From: Lingula anatina
Taxonomy: Eukaryota > Brachiopoda > Lingulata > Lingulida > Lingulidae
Length of the DNA stretch: 64,000 nt
Assembly (NCBI RefSeq): GCF_001039355.2
Contig: NW_019775657.1
Span: 62,001 to 126,000 of the forward strand
Direction: 5' to 3'
The position numbers and the translations under genes were made by a program. How positions within the stretch are numbered: the first letter of the stretch is position 1; each line of letters starts with the position of its first letter. Shown here in pieces: positions 13,476 to 24,913 of this stretch. The notes below the pieces were generated by a model that worked only from the letters and a program-made list of their open reading frames with translations, was not told the DNA's origin and did not search any database.

Positions 13476-13827
13476 TGGGTGGGTGTATGGATAGTGGAAA
13501 ATTAAATTAATGAAGAGAAATAAACAGGCAAGAAAGTGGTGAATTTACTTTTTCATTGTGAATGCTGAGTTATGTTGTATTAATGCAGCTGCCTCAGTGA
13601 TGTACAGTAATGACAGCCAACGCAAATATTAACTTTCATACACGAAGCTCAACATACAGTAGCTCTTCGCCTGAATAAATTCATCAATAATATGCTGGTA
13701 GATTGTACGTTTACTTAGCGTGTTCAAATAACGCAATTGGCGTATTAATTAAAAACAAGTTGAGAACACGATCAGAGGCCGTTGTAAATCATTACACACT
13801 GGGGCAAGCGCACGCGAAACGAGGTAG

Positions 13828-13910
13828 AGCCAATAAACGCTACAGTGTGTTTAAATGACCAAGAAAACACTGCCGTCAGCAGGGCGCTGTTCATATAAAC
13901 ATCCAATCAG
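13828..13910 (+). promoter_or_regulatory. Probable promoter of the CIDE-N/SAMD3-like gene
   Basis: Upstream of the ATG at 14061 there are CCAAT motifs near 13831 and 13903, and TATAAA at 13894-13899. The GC content rises locally (AGCGCGCCG). The start site is not fixed; a 5' UTR of about 130 bases would fit. Confidence 0.35.
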
Positions 13911-14060
13911 AGCGCGCCGTTTATCCAGACACAGGCGAACTGCACAGCATAGAAAGTAGGCCACCAGCGTTTATTGAATAAACACTCGCGATCACCCCTT
14001 TCTGATACCATTAGCAAGTAGTTTCTGTACTAGGAGGCGGGCACCGTTGATTTCTGGATA

Positions 14061-17000
14061 ATGTTATTCAAGGTTTGGGACAGAACAAGATCAAAGAGGA
14101 AATTCATCGTCGCTGCGAGTCTAAATGAACTGCAGCAGAAAGGTGAGATCAAGCTAATCGCCTCCATATCGCTGATATACTGGCCGACTACCAGTAGTAG
14201 TAGCAGTAGGATCTCCATCAGGCCCGTAGGTAGCTATTGGAAAAGGGGGGGGAGGGGGATGTCCTCTTTCTGTAAATGTAGATCTTTTGTCATTAAACCA
14301 ACATCAAATTTACCCAGTGTGGGCCTTTTCATAGTAAGAAAAGGGGGAGGGTCTTTTGAACCGCAGTTGCAATGGTTTAATTAATTATTTCATCTAAAGA
14401 CCTATATTCTACATGTACGTACTTGATTGGTACTTATGTCACATCTTGCCATCACTTAAATCAGCTCGCTCTGTTATTTCTTACTTCATTGTGTGAACGC
14501 GTCTTGGCTAAAAGATACGAGCAATAAGAGAAAAAATCATTTGATGTCGTATAAAACCGTTTAGAAGCCTGCCCTCTGGTGTCAGGGCTGCTTTAATAGT
14601 ATACAAAATTATGGTATGTGCTATACAATAATTTAGAATCAGCTTACTTATACACCCTGTGGTAAGACAGAATAGTGTAGGCCTACAATAATGCACGCTT
14701 TCTACTAGGTGCCATCCCTTAACACACGCGCGCGCGCGCATGCACGCACATGCACACTCACTTAATCGCCAATTATAGGCTCATTCTGAATGAAACTATT
14801 GATCTACATAGACTGTTCCAACTCTGCGGGGACTAAATGCAGTCAAATTATTTTTTTTAACAGTCACCCTTTCCTTGATGAGTTATTATCAGTGCTTTTC
14901 ATATGCCAGTATTCTATCTGCGTTGCCTTTGTGTAACTCAAGCTTGTGATGTGTTAAGACTTAATTAATGCCAGTAAATAAGCCTATTCATACTTTTACA
15001 GTAGCTTAGTTCATTCATCGTGCCGTGACATATACCAGCTTACACTTTACAATGAGTGTACTGGGAGTATGTGCAAATTTCATGATTATTGACTAATTTA
15101 ATTTGATATGTATGATAATTAAGCAGATGGGATCATATTTTACGTCTGGGTTTCAATGTGTTGGAAGTTCATATTTTTCTCCTGAGTTTTCAGAGTGTGA
15201 GAAGCTCGTATTTTTCACTGGGGTTTTCAGGGTGTGAGAAGCTCATATTTTTCACTGGGGTTTTTTAGGGTGTGAGAGGCTCATATTTTTCAATGGGGTT
15301 TTCAGGGTGTGAGAAGTTCGGTGTGGTCCGTCCCAGGGTGGTCACTGAGAGCGATGGCACAGAGGTGGAGGAGGACGAGGTGCTGGTCGAGTTAACCAAC
15401 GAGGTCCTCATCATATTAGGGGACGCGGAGGTCTGGGAACCACCGGACGCTGCGGTCACTCCATGTCCAGCGCGGAATGTTAAGGACAATCCAGTGTCCA
15501 CAACTGTGAAGACGTGGTCAGGTAAGGGAAATACCAGTGCACGTGCAGGTCCTGAACACAAAGCAAAGAGTATCTGAACATCACGCTGTCTATGTCTGTC
15601 TGAGGTTAACGCCAATTAAAAATAGGCCTTGTGGTAGAGTGTGTATAATGAATACATTTTATCTTTCATTATCTGTTAGCTGAAAAAGCGCATGTAAAAC
15701 CATTATCAAAAACTTGTAACCGTATTACAGCTCCAGCTCCCGTTAGCCCTCCGCCAAGACGACAAAGTCCCCAGATCAAGAGACCCGTGCAGACACCTCA
15801 AGTGAGGGTGACATGTGCCGCGACCACACGGCGTTCACCTCGACGACATCTAGGTGTCACTAAGAGAGATACAATGCCGGTAAAAGAGTGCAGGAATGAA
15901 GAAGTGGTGTTGCTGTCCGACTCTGATGACTCTGGAGACGAGGTTAAGAACATCACTGGCACAGGTACTTAATGAAGTTTTGTGTAGACCTACACCCCTC
16001 AGTGACAAGAGGTCATTTTGTATTAAAGCGTTAGTGCATGTTATCCCGCTTATGTTATCGATTTTTGGTAAATTAAATAATCTTCTTAAGCTTTTTTGGT
16101 GAATACGCAAGTGCATAATTTGATTTCTTTAAAATAATTTCATCAATTGTGTTATGGAAAATAAACAACGGTTTCGAAACTAGCTGTTGATTGAAGAAAA
16201 ACTCTGTTTTATTATTTGATGAATTCACTTTGAAAATTATTATTTTATTTATTTAGGAATACTGATATTCGACCTTTATATATGTGATTTTTTTAGAATG
16301 ACACGTATAACAACTACAGATATAAAAAAAATCTTATTTTTTAAAAAATGTCGTTTAAATTCAAGAGTACATTACAATAACATGACTGTAAACGTGGTAA
16401 CTATCCAGAGATACGTGTTATTACCAGATAGCCCTCTCACCATTCAAACAAAAACATGTTTTTACTTGATATATTTTAATATCTATACATTTTATTGAAA
16501 TATATTCTTTGAATTTTTAAAAATGTCACTACAATTTAGGAGTGCATTCCAATAACATGACATATGTTATTACCAGGAACCCCTCTCACCAGTCAAAGAC
16601 GGGGACCACCAGGGGCAGTACCCAACAGACCACCCCAAACCTCACCGGTCACCGGAAGTCTGGACCACGGCCAGTTGACCAGATCTCAGTCCAGTCAGGG
16701 TAGTGTTGGAGACGGCCCTCTTCCCACAGGACATGATGGTAAGGTGTCTGTTTTGGGCCCTTTTCATAGTTGTGCTTAATAAGATACAAATGTACCGGTT
16801 TACCTCGAGGTCCCATCATGCAATTACACTACGTGGGACTTTACTGTCTTTCACATGTTCTCCAAAAAGTTCGCTTCCCGTTCAGTTAGCATAGTTAATT
16901 AATTGAGCGCGGACGTTCCGTTCAAGTAACCTCACTTAGGGCCCCTTTACACTGGACGGCGTCCTTTCTGCGTCCCTTCTGCGTTGAAAAATGTGGTCAG

Positions 17001-20000
17001 GACGCTCAACGGTCGCCAAAGCAATTAAATCGTGTCTCAGTGTAAAGGCGTCTGCGTCCCTTGTGCGTCCTTTGACAGACCGAATCTTGATTTTACCTGT
17101 AAATCTGCGAGCAACCTGCCTGCCTCCACTGTAGGTCCTCTGTGCAACCCAAGGCGTCCATTGCGATGTTTGAGCGACCATTGAGCATTCTCGCTGCGTT
17201 CTCTGTACCTTCATCGGCGATCAGTGGCGTCTATCCTACGATCATTCTGCATCCTGCTGGACCGATGAGCGTTGTTTGGGCGTCCTTCTCTATATTCTAA
17301 CTCATATTTTTTCATCGGTTCTAACCAGGTCATCCATTAAAGAACATTTCCAGCACACAAAACAAATAAATGGGAATAAAAGCTTTAAACTATAGTGATG
17401 CGAGGTGTACATGGACTGATGATCAGCCAGACGCTCATTGTTATCCTGGACAGGCGCCGAAAACGAGAAAGTATGACTGACACAACATAGAATGTTTGAA
17501 TCCGTTATCAAATGACACATTCTGCAAAAAGTTCTGACAATTAGGCCTAATGCATCTTGAAAAAAAAGGCAAAATATTCGTTTTATAATATCCTAAAAAA
17601 ATGGATCGTTTCATGAATTTTAGGGGAAAAAACAATCGGAGGCTGATATGAGACCACTGTTGCCCTTAGAATTCCTGTCTGGTGGAAAATACCTCAGCAC
17701 GGCCCCGTTTGAGAGTGAAATAAAATAATGTTCTACGTGCCGAACACTGGACGATCTTTGAGTTTTCATTCTGCAACCAAAGCGATGCTTGTGCCTCCTT
17801 TCTACGACCGCGGCGATGCTTGTGCGTCCTCTCTGCGACCACGGCGATGCTTGTGCGTCCTTTCTGCGTCCATTGAGCGACCATCCTCCATCGCGTTCTC
17901 TCTGCGATTGTTTTGAACATGCTCAAAACTTCGCGGCGCCCATGGCGTCCTCGGCGATGCTTGAACGTTCTTTGTGCGACCTTGGCGATCACTGTGCGTT
18001 CTTTGAGCGTCCGACGGCGTCCTGGCCAGTTTCATGGTCGCACAAAGGACGCAGAAAGGACGCCGTCCAGTGTAAAGGGGGTTTTACGCAACAGACAAGC
18101 TATTGAGTTGACAGTCTGTCAAATTAGACCGGTAGAGCTGTGTCCCTCAATGTGGAAAGTTCCTGTAATCAAGTATTTTTGATCGTTCAGAACCAATGTG
18201 GTTGACCTATGCATTTCCCAGATATTTTTCGGAAGTTAAAAGCGAGTGGTATGCTGTCCTATTCTTTTTACGAGTAACTCCGATCACAGCCTTGTCTTGT
18301 TGTTGAATGACGTGTGTAATAATATTTTTTGCTGGCGGTTATGAATGATCCTGAATAACTGTTTCAGTTGGGGTCCAGAACTACAGCGGAAGTGTCACAG
18401 CTGACGTCACCAAGGACCCAGATGAGTTGGCATTGCCAGTGTTTTCTTATTATGTGGAGGCATCTCTGAAAGCAGGTGATATGTCTTATCCACCTTAAGA
18501 AACATTCAGTTTTTGCATGAGGAAGAGATACCACGTTTTAACACACACACACACACACACACTACACTGAGTAAATAGTTAATCTGAAATCTGATAAATA
18601 AATTCAATGAATAGATAAAATCAGAAATAGATAGTTACTGTAATCTAATTAATAAAGAGCAAAATAAGATAAGGTGAATAGTAAAGGAACAATAAAAGAA
18701 ATATGGTTCAAATAAATGGTAGATTTAATCTCCCAATTATACAAAACTTTCAATATCGGTGTGACAGGAAAGGAAGTTCTAGAAATGGAAGTCCGGGCTA
18801 CCACATGATTAGTACTGGTTAGGGTTAGTTGGAGTATTAGAGTTAGTATATGGGACGAATGCCACCCGTACAAAGTAATGGGGAGCGGATTACGGTTCCT
18901 AGCGGTCTACCATTCCTGTCACACCGTAGTCATTGACTGGGTTCCCATACCTAGATCGATCTCACAGGATCAGTCCATCTCCAAGGGGTTTCTTGCTAAA
19001 TTACTTTCAGCTTTAGCGGCTTACATGTCTGGCACGCCTACTTAAGCTGCTCAACGACAGTTAATTACCCATTATCAGCTTCAGGAGGCGTGACAAACAT
19101 CTAAGCCGCTTAAGTTGATTGCAATTTGGCGAGAGTCCCCTCGGAGATACAGCATTGGTCAAAAAGGTTGTCCCACCCCCATTTTCATGTACTTTTGTTT
19201 ACAAATGATCACCTAACAGCTGTTAATTGTTAAAATAGTGTTTTTTATTACGTATACCGTGTCTAACATGATTAATTCACACACAATTAGCATTAGGGTG
19301 TGCTCATTAAAGATCACGTGCCTAACAGCGTGTGCGTCTACCGCGTACTGCAATTATTTCCTGTAGACGGCGCGACAAGCCTTCAACACGGGTTACAATT
19401 CTGTTTTATGGGATATTGTCCCATTCTTCTTACACAAGTTGGGGGAGTTGGTCCACGTTTTTATGGGGTTGGTTCTCCTTTGCATTGCAAACTCCAATAC
19501 ATGTCACAGTTGATTAGTAAGTTTGATATCAGGGCTCAAAGATGGTGGTTCCATCCTTAGACCATTATGTTTCTTCAACAAACAGTTGCCAGGCGAGAGG
19601 TGTGAGCAAGTGTGCAGTCATGATAAAGCCTGAAGTTAACCCCAAAGTCAGTTCTTGAAGATGGAATGAGATATCAGCTGAGAATGCTACGTTCAGTGAT
19701 CCCACAGGCACCTGAACCTGGCCATCCATCACTGGAAGGAAGTTGATTTTGATGCAGAATCAAATTATTTCTTGTATCCCATCGATGGTCAAAGAGGGTC
19801 CATAGACATGTTAAAAAATGCCTCTTGGAAGGGTGCGTGCAGGATAATATCGCCTGAGGTGTTAGATCAATCCGCATTTGGAGAACATTCCAAGCCCATG
19901 GTATTAGTACATTGTTCCTTTTGGAACAAAACGTAACAGGGGCATTTTGATGTAACATTCTCAACAGAAATCTCATTCCATTTGCAAGAGGTGACTTCAG

Positions 20001-23000
20001 GGATACTACTGGCTTCATTGTGACGACGCACTTGCTCACAGCTCTCGTCTGGCAAACGATTTGTTGCAGAAACACAGGGCTCTGAGGATGGGACAACCGT
20101 CTTTGAGTCCTGATATTAATCCTACTGAGCACCTGTGGCATAAATTGGAATGTGCATTGCAGAGGAGAACCAATTCCTAAATAATCTTGACCAATTCCGC
20201 CACGCTCTTTAGGATGAATGGGACAATATCCCACATAACAGAATTGTTACCCATGTTGAAGGCTTGTCGCGCCGTCTACAGGAGATAATTGCAGTACGCG
20301 GTAGACGCACACGCTGTTAGGCACGTGATCTTTAACGAGCACACCCTAATGCTAATTGTGTGTGAATTTGGTGACATTTGATGGCACCTTTTCAATTTTA
20401 TAGACATTTCTTTACATCTGTAGAAGTAACAGTGAAACAGTCGATTTGAGGGGGTACCTCTTATAAATTTTACTAAATGGTATAAAATATGTATATTTTC
20501 ACCACTATTTTGTATTTTTTTAACCATTAATCATGTTAGACACGGTATCCGTGATAAAAAGAACTATTTCAAACAGTTCACAGCTGTGAGGCGTATCATT
20601 TGTAAATAAAAGTACATGGAAATGGGGGTGGGACAACCTTTTTGACCAATGCTGTATATACATGTACCTGTATATAAATATGTTTGATAAGATCTATTGG
20701 AGATATTTAAGCACATTTAAAAGACACTCACTCAGAAACAGAGTTTTCAATATCGCTTAATTTGGGATCAGGAATGGACTTAGCAGTGGTCCTCACCCTC
20801 GNAGGTGATCATTTGTAAATAAAAGTACATGGAAATGGGGGTGGGACAACCTTTTTGACCAATGCTGTAGATCTATCCACAGTTAGTTCGATAGGGTCTG
20901 GGAATGGTCTCTCTGTCTATCTGTGTTGTAGGCAAGTCGGAAGCAGTGTGGCACCGCCTGGTCCAGGAGTCAGCACTGTTCTACACCACACACTATCCAC
21001 GCCGTGTGAACGACGCCACCGAGTATCGACGCATTGGGAAAACCATGTATGAGACGTATCCGTGTATAGGACACGATGGACAGGAACCTTGGGTTTGTAT
21101 ATTGCTTTAGGCCTCGTTCCCATAACCCGCTGTGTTAAGTTATAAGAATGATGTGATTTTTTCTTCAGTCAACAGCTAATATTGAGGTAGGGCACAACTT
21201 AACCCAGCTGATGAAATTCTTCTCTGACTTACATACTAAGTATGGGTCTCCTGAGTAGAGGCTGTTCACCTGGATAGCCTCATTCCCTGAAGAAGATTAC
21301 CTGCTAGACATCGAAATATTGGAGGTGAAACCTATCTCAATATAAGCTGTTGATTGAAAAAAAATCACATCATTCTTATAACTTAACACAGCTGATGAAC
21401 TTCTCTGACTTACATTGCATTCAGTTTAAGCGGTTTAAATGTCTGGCATGCCCCCTCATTACTTAAAGTACCTGGTTAAAGTCGGGGAAAACTTTAAAGA
21501 CCATGATGTTGCTTTGCGAGGTGGCGTACCAACACATTAATATATATTTATAATTTCATGCAGCATCAAAAGATTTGAGAGTAATTTTTACTTAATGAGA
21601 TGTTTGTCAAAAAGTAAAGTTTCGTCCATTGCGGCAAAGCAGTTATAACAGTAAGAGTCAAATCAACTTTCAGTTACTTCGGGTATTGGTGAATAATAAG
21701 ACGATAGAAGGTGTGAAATGATATTCTTGTGGACAGCAAAATTTTGGCCTGTCAAACTTCCAAAGTTAATATTTTGCTTTGTTATTTGGCATTTATTTAA
21801 ATTGATGTGTTGTTCATATACGTCAGTTTAAGCTGGACGTTTTACTTTTCAGTCGCTATTTGTCAAGTGTTTGAGTCAGCGAATACGTCGTATAAGATGG
21901 GAAAGGAAAAAGTTTGCCGACAATGTAACCAAACCTACCGGAACGAGCCTTCAACCAAAAGAATCCGCTGACCACATCAACAAAACATCGTCTCTTTCCG
22001 GTTCGATCCGAACATTCCCGGAATCTACCGCCATTTCTGATCAAGAACCGGAACCCAAGTTACCGAAAATTTTAGACATAAAAGGCTTGGATAAGGAGGA
22101 CTGTATACAGCCTTTCTCTTCACACACGTGGAAATACAACATAACCGAACAAACGCTTGCGGAGACGGACGATAAACAGCCGGACTTGTACGAGAACTTA
22201 CCCGAAGAATGCCGGAAACAGATCGAGGAAATCCGAGTGGCTTGGAACACGAACGATATAATTATCAATGCGAACCACGTGCAAGACGTGCTGTCCACCA
22301 CTTATGAAAGTCGACAGAAATGGATACGAGTGTTAAAGACGAAAAAGTTGAAAACCATCTTAAAGCTTTACCCTTGTTTTGATAACGGGGATTACGTAAG
22401 TTGTCAAGGGTATTCCTAGAAAAATACTCTAAATTTTTCATTTATTTCCAGTTATTTAGGAAAAATGACGCCATGTCAAGAATTTGAAACTTACGAGAAA
22501 TCTGCTGTGAAAGTGAAATGTGGAACTTCTTGTAAAAAATGAAATTTTAGCTAGTAAACATAATCACTGATGTGTTTCTTTTTACAGCTTCTTTTCGAGA
22601 TGGGTTTAAAGTTTGGGTCTGAAGAGTATGAACGAATAAGACGCTTGTTTCCCGTTTTCATTCGTGGATTACAACAATTGGCGATTGAAGACCTAAAAGT
22701 GGTATGTTTGTCAAAGGAATCGGTTTCCATTAAATTTGGAATGCTTTTCTTTTGATAGACGTGACTTTTTTTAATTTTTTAGCGTAAAATTAAGGATGTA
22801 TTTTAACAAAACACCTATTTAAAAGTTTGAATTGCAGTAAGTATAGATGCTGCTTATATTTTTTGGTTGTAAGCATTTAGATTCAAAAGATTTGCTGACG
22901 CGTTTTAGAACCGAACTGGTTTAACTGAGAACCCATTCGAACAGGTCTATCAACTGTAGCCATGCTGAGACCATTATGTAAAAAATATTTTTTCAGTCTG

Positions 23001-23661
23001 ACGATGACGTCTTCGGCATGGTGCGGTACATGGAAGAAGAGACAAAGTTTGAGAGAGGCAAAGGAACCAAAACAAAGTCCATACTAGTTTTGTGCCAGGC
23101 ATGTCTCTGTTTATTTGTTTTATTTTTACATAATTATTTGTCTATTTGTTATGAAACTTAGAACATTCAGGACAGTGAAATGATAATGATATCTTCTCTG
23201 ACAAATGGCAATATGTGGCTAAAACATATTATACAGTCCGTCTTATTTTGTGTATACATATCCTCGTCAACATTCTGCTATTCACTTATTATTTTTATTT
23301 AATTCTTTCGATGTTTTTTTTTTCACTTCAGGGGAGTGATCAGCCACCACTGACAAGTGTAGAAGACGCCCCTTATCTTGCTGTTTTCCGGTCAGAGGAC
23401 AATGTTCTGCAGCACACATGCGTCATTGCCAATGGCTGCCGGATTGAAGTCAAGTCCAATTCCGCAGAGCAAGCTGTGCTGGTGCTGCTGGCGGTCTACT
23501 GTTGTTTTCAACTAGAATACCCGAAGGAATACTCGCAGATTCTAGGGATATTTCAGCAGTATCTGCTAGGGATCCCGTACATGGGGATAAAGTCGAAAAA
23601 ATATTTATTTTTTTCAAAACGATTGGCAGCCAAGTTGTGGACTTTGCAATCACCTGAGTAA
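14061..23661 (+). CDS. CIDE-N domain protein with SAMD3-like C-terminal region (10 exons)
   Basis: Exons are 14061-14142, 15306-15521, 15731-15964, 16577-16738, 18368-18475, 20932-21092, 21853-22395, 22588-22701, 22997-23098 and 23332-23661. They total 2052 nt (683 aa) with every phase matching. Residues 1-73 form a CIDE-N fold. Its basic strand pair is FKVWDRTRSKRKFIVAASL, and its acidic second half is TESDGTEVEEDEVL, ending GDAEVW. In DFF40/DFF45/CIDE proteins these opposite faces stack head to tail. Residues 100-267 are a Pro/Ser/Arg-rich linker with a SUMO-binding-like VVLLSDSDD. Residues 268-683 match the region typical of SAMD3-like proteins: VWHRLVQESALFY, YPCIGHDGQEPWSLF, SRQKWIR with ILKLYP, and YCCFQLEYP near the end. 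No SAM domain is visible. The intron after 23098 uses a GC donor. The function is unknown; a self-assembling adaptor is inference. Confidence 0.88.
15187..15312 (+). repeat. Four tandem 37-38-bp units carrying the splice acceptor
   Basis: The block ttttcagggtgtgagaag recurs with AG ends at 15193, 15230, 15268 and 15305. The last is the acceptor that keeps the CIDE-N frame. The upstream copies are near-duplicates of acceptor plus exon start. Confidence 0.8.
16942..18080. mobile_element. 1.1-kb non-autonomous element with internal GCGTCC repeats
   Basis: The left end, CCCCTTTACACTGGACGGCG, is the exact complement of the right end, CGCCGTCCAGTGTAAAGGGG, and the match continues through a GGACGCAGAAAGGACG-type block. 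The interior is filled with degenerate GATGCTTGTGCGTCCTTTCTGCG units in both orientations. No transposase is present; the open frames are repeat-driven. It sits in the intron between exons 4 and 5 of the CIDE-N gene. Confidence 0.75.
18757..18926. mobile_element. MITE with CGGTGTGACAGGAA termini
   Basis: The left end, CGGTGTGACAGGAA, is mirrored by TTCCTGTCACACCG with a 1-base offset; both ends continue into a GGAAGT-like motif. A relative lies at 30249-30419. Confidence 0.6.
18943..19149. mobile_element. Left part of a MITE of the 12160 family, split by a Tc1 element
   Basis: It follows the order of the 12160-12380 element: CTAGATCGATC, then ...TTGCTAAATTACTTTCAG..., then GAGAGTCCCCTCGGAGA. 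It stops at the TA where the Tc1 element begins. The missing right end, TAGATCTATCCACAG followed by GGGTCTGGGAATGG, resumes at 20868. Confidence 0.65.
20083..20322 (+). pseudogene. Tc1/mariner transposase C-terminal remnant
   Basis: The plus strand reads PSLSPDINPTEHLWHKLE, then DEWDNIPHNRIVTHVEGLSR, then a basic tail. This is the last catalytic acidic block and C-terminus of a mariner/Tc1 transposase. Nonsense codons and frame changes lie between these segments. A second inverted remnant of the same region lies at about 19340-19560 on the minus strand. Confidence 0.7.
20655..20802. other. Probable misjoined or alternate-haplotype segment
   Basis: This stretch separates two copies of the transposon right end and terminates at a single N. 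Neither side matches the interrupted MITE, whose continuation is found only after 20867. Confidence 0.55.
21127..21395. repeat. Fold-back repeat in the intron between exons 6 and 7
   Basis: About 58 bases starting TGTGTTAAGTTATAAGAATG at 21131 are mirrored by CATTCTTATAACTTAACACA ending at 21389. The interior contains GACATCGAAATATTGGAGG, which also occurs near 25804, so the family is interspersed. Confidence 0.7.
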
Positions 23662-24913
23662 ACACCCCCTGGAGATATGACTTAAAATTGTACATGGGAC
23701 AGTCGTTTTTTTCTGAATTTAACTACAGTGGGATAAAAAAGCGTTGGGCTAATATTTGGTATTTTGCCGACCTTTGGACACTAAATGCCAATAGGGCCTA
23801 CACAAGACAGTGTTTACGTACTTTTTCGCTTTTAGATTACTAGGCGGACGTCGGGTGTATAATTCCATACAATGTTAGCCATTCACAGTCCATTTTGTAT
23901 GTTCAAGAGGTTTGAAATTTACGAGAGACAAACTAAACATCTTAATGGCTGATACCGGTGTGACGTGACAGAGTCCATCCTTAATTTGCACAGCCCTAGA
24001 TCTTGACCCACCTACGTCAGGCTAACCCTAACCTGTATAAATAAGTAGGCCCTAAAAGTTGAACTCTCTGTTACACGGTTTCGTCACAGATCTCCCTGAC
24101 ATTTATCCCCCAGGCGGGGGGGGGGGGGCAAACAAGACAGCACGTCGAGGCCACGACCACAGGGCAAATTTACCCAAGGGTGTGATCAATGTGGAACAGG
24201 TACAAAATGTATCTAGAACTTATTCTTTGAATGTCGACTTTAAATACCATCCAACGGGCATAATTATCTTAATGACCAATTCGTGGCAACTGTTCTCCTT
24301 CTATGTGTTTTTTAATTGAATTTCTTTTTAACACTTGCCAAGACTTTTCCAATATGAATAAAACTGGTCATTGTTTTAATCATCACTTCAGTCTTCATTT
24401 CACTTTAAGGAGAAGGGATCGTTACCCCTCCGACTTCGCTGATAGTATAATAAATTTGATGTAAGGGAAACGTACTCAAGAAAATTGAACCCGCAAATAA
24501 TTCGTTCAGATTAACGGATTCTGGTGACTGATTTTCAATTTAGTACTTTCAGTAAACTGGGCAACCCATGCAGGGTTTGATAGGCATGTAGAATAATGAT
24601 AATGTCAAATAAATAACTGATTAAAAGAAGTTAGAATATTGATAAATCTGAATAAAATGCAAATAAAAATATTTTACAAAATGCGTCACGGCTCTTAAGG
24701 CATTTAGCGTTTTGATTTCCGCTAAACAGTACTAGTCTGAAATGATTAACAAATCAGAATGCGTTCTCATTGGCTTCAGGCACAAGATTTTATGGTTTTA
24801 GCACCAGAATCCAACAGATACCGTAATTAAATGTTCCTCGAAACTGGAATATTTTAATCAAAAGAAAAAAACCTTTAAGGGAAGAGATGAATTATTCATG
24901 ACAACGAACTTAC
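23662..24913. other. Region after the CIDE-N gene, no gene supported
   Basis: A candidate polyadenylation signal AATAAA lies at 24357-24362, about 700 bases after the stop codon. A polyG run is at 24115-24128. No exon could be confirmed. Confidence 0.4.

Larger units (their letters stand above)
19150..20867. mobile_element. Fold-back Tc1/mariner-type element nested in a MITE
   Basis: Both ends carry the inverted repeat CAGCATTGGTCAAAAAGGTT, next to TA. Each end is followed by an inverted copy of the same transposase 3' region, so arms of roughly 500-700 bases could pair. The right arm has about 150 extra bases. The right terminus appears twice, at 20654 and 20867, on either side of the N at 20802. 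The copy at 20867 is followed by the expected flanking MITE sequence, so it is the likely true end. Confidence 0.7.

Noticed and set aside
13288-13494. Thr/His-rich frame
   Set aside because: Translation of an imperfect (CA)n tract.
17666-18182. Overlapping Arg/Cys-rich frames on both strands
   Set aside because: They arise from GCGTCC subrepeats of the 16942-18080 element, not from a gene.
19674-20234. 186-codon minus-strand frame
   Set aside because: It is the antisense of a decayed transposase: the plus strand gives the SPDINPTEHLW block.
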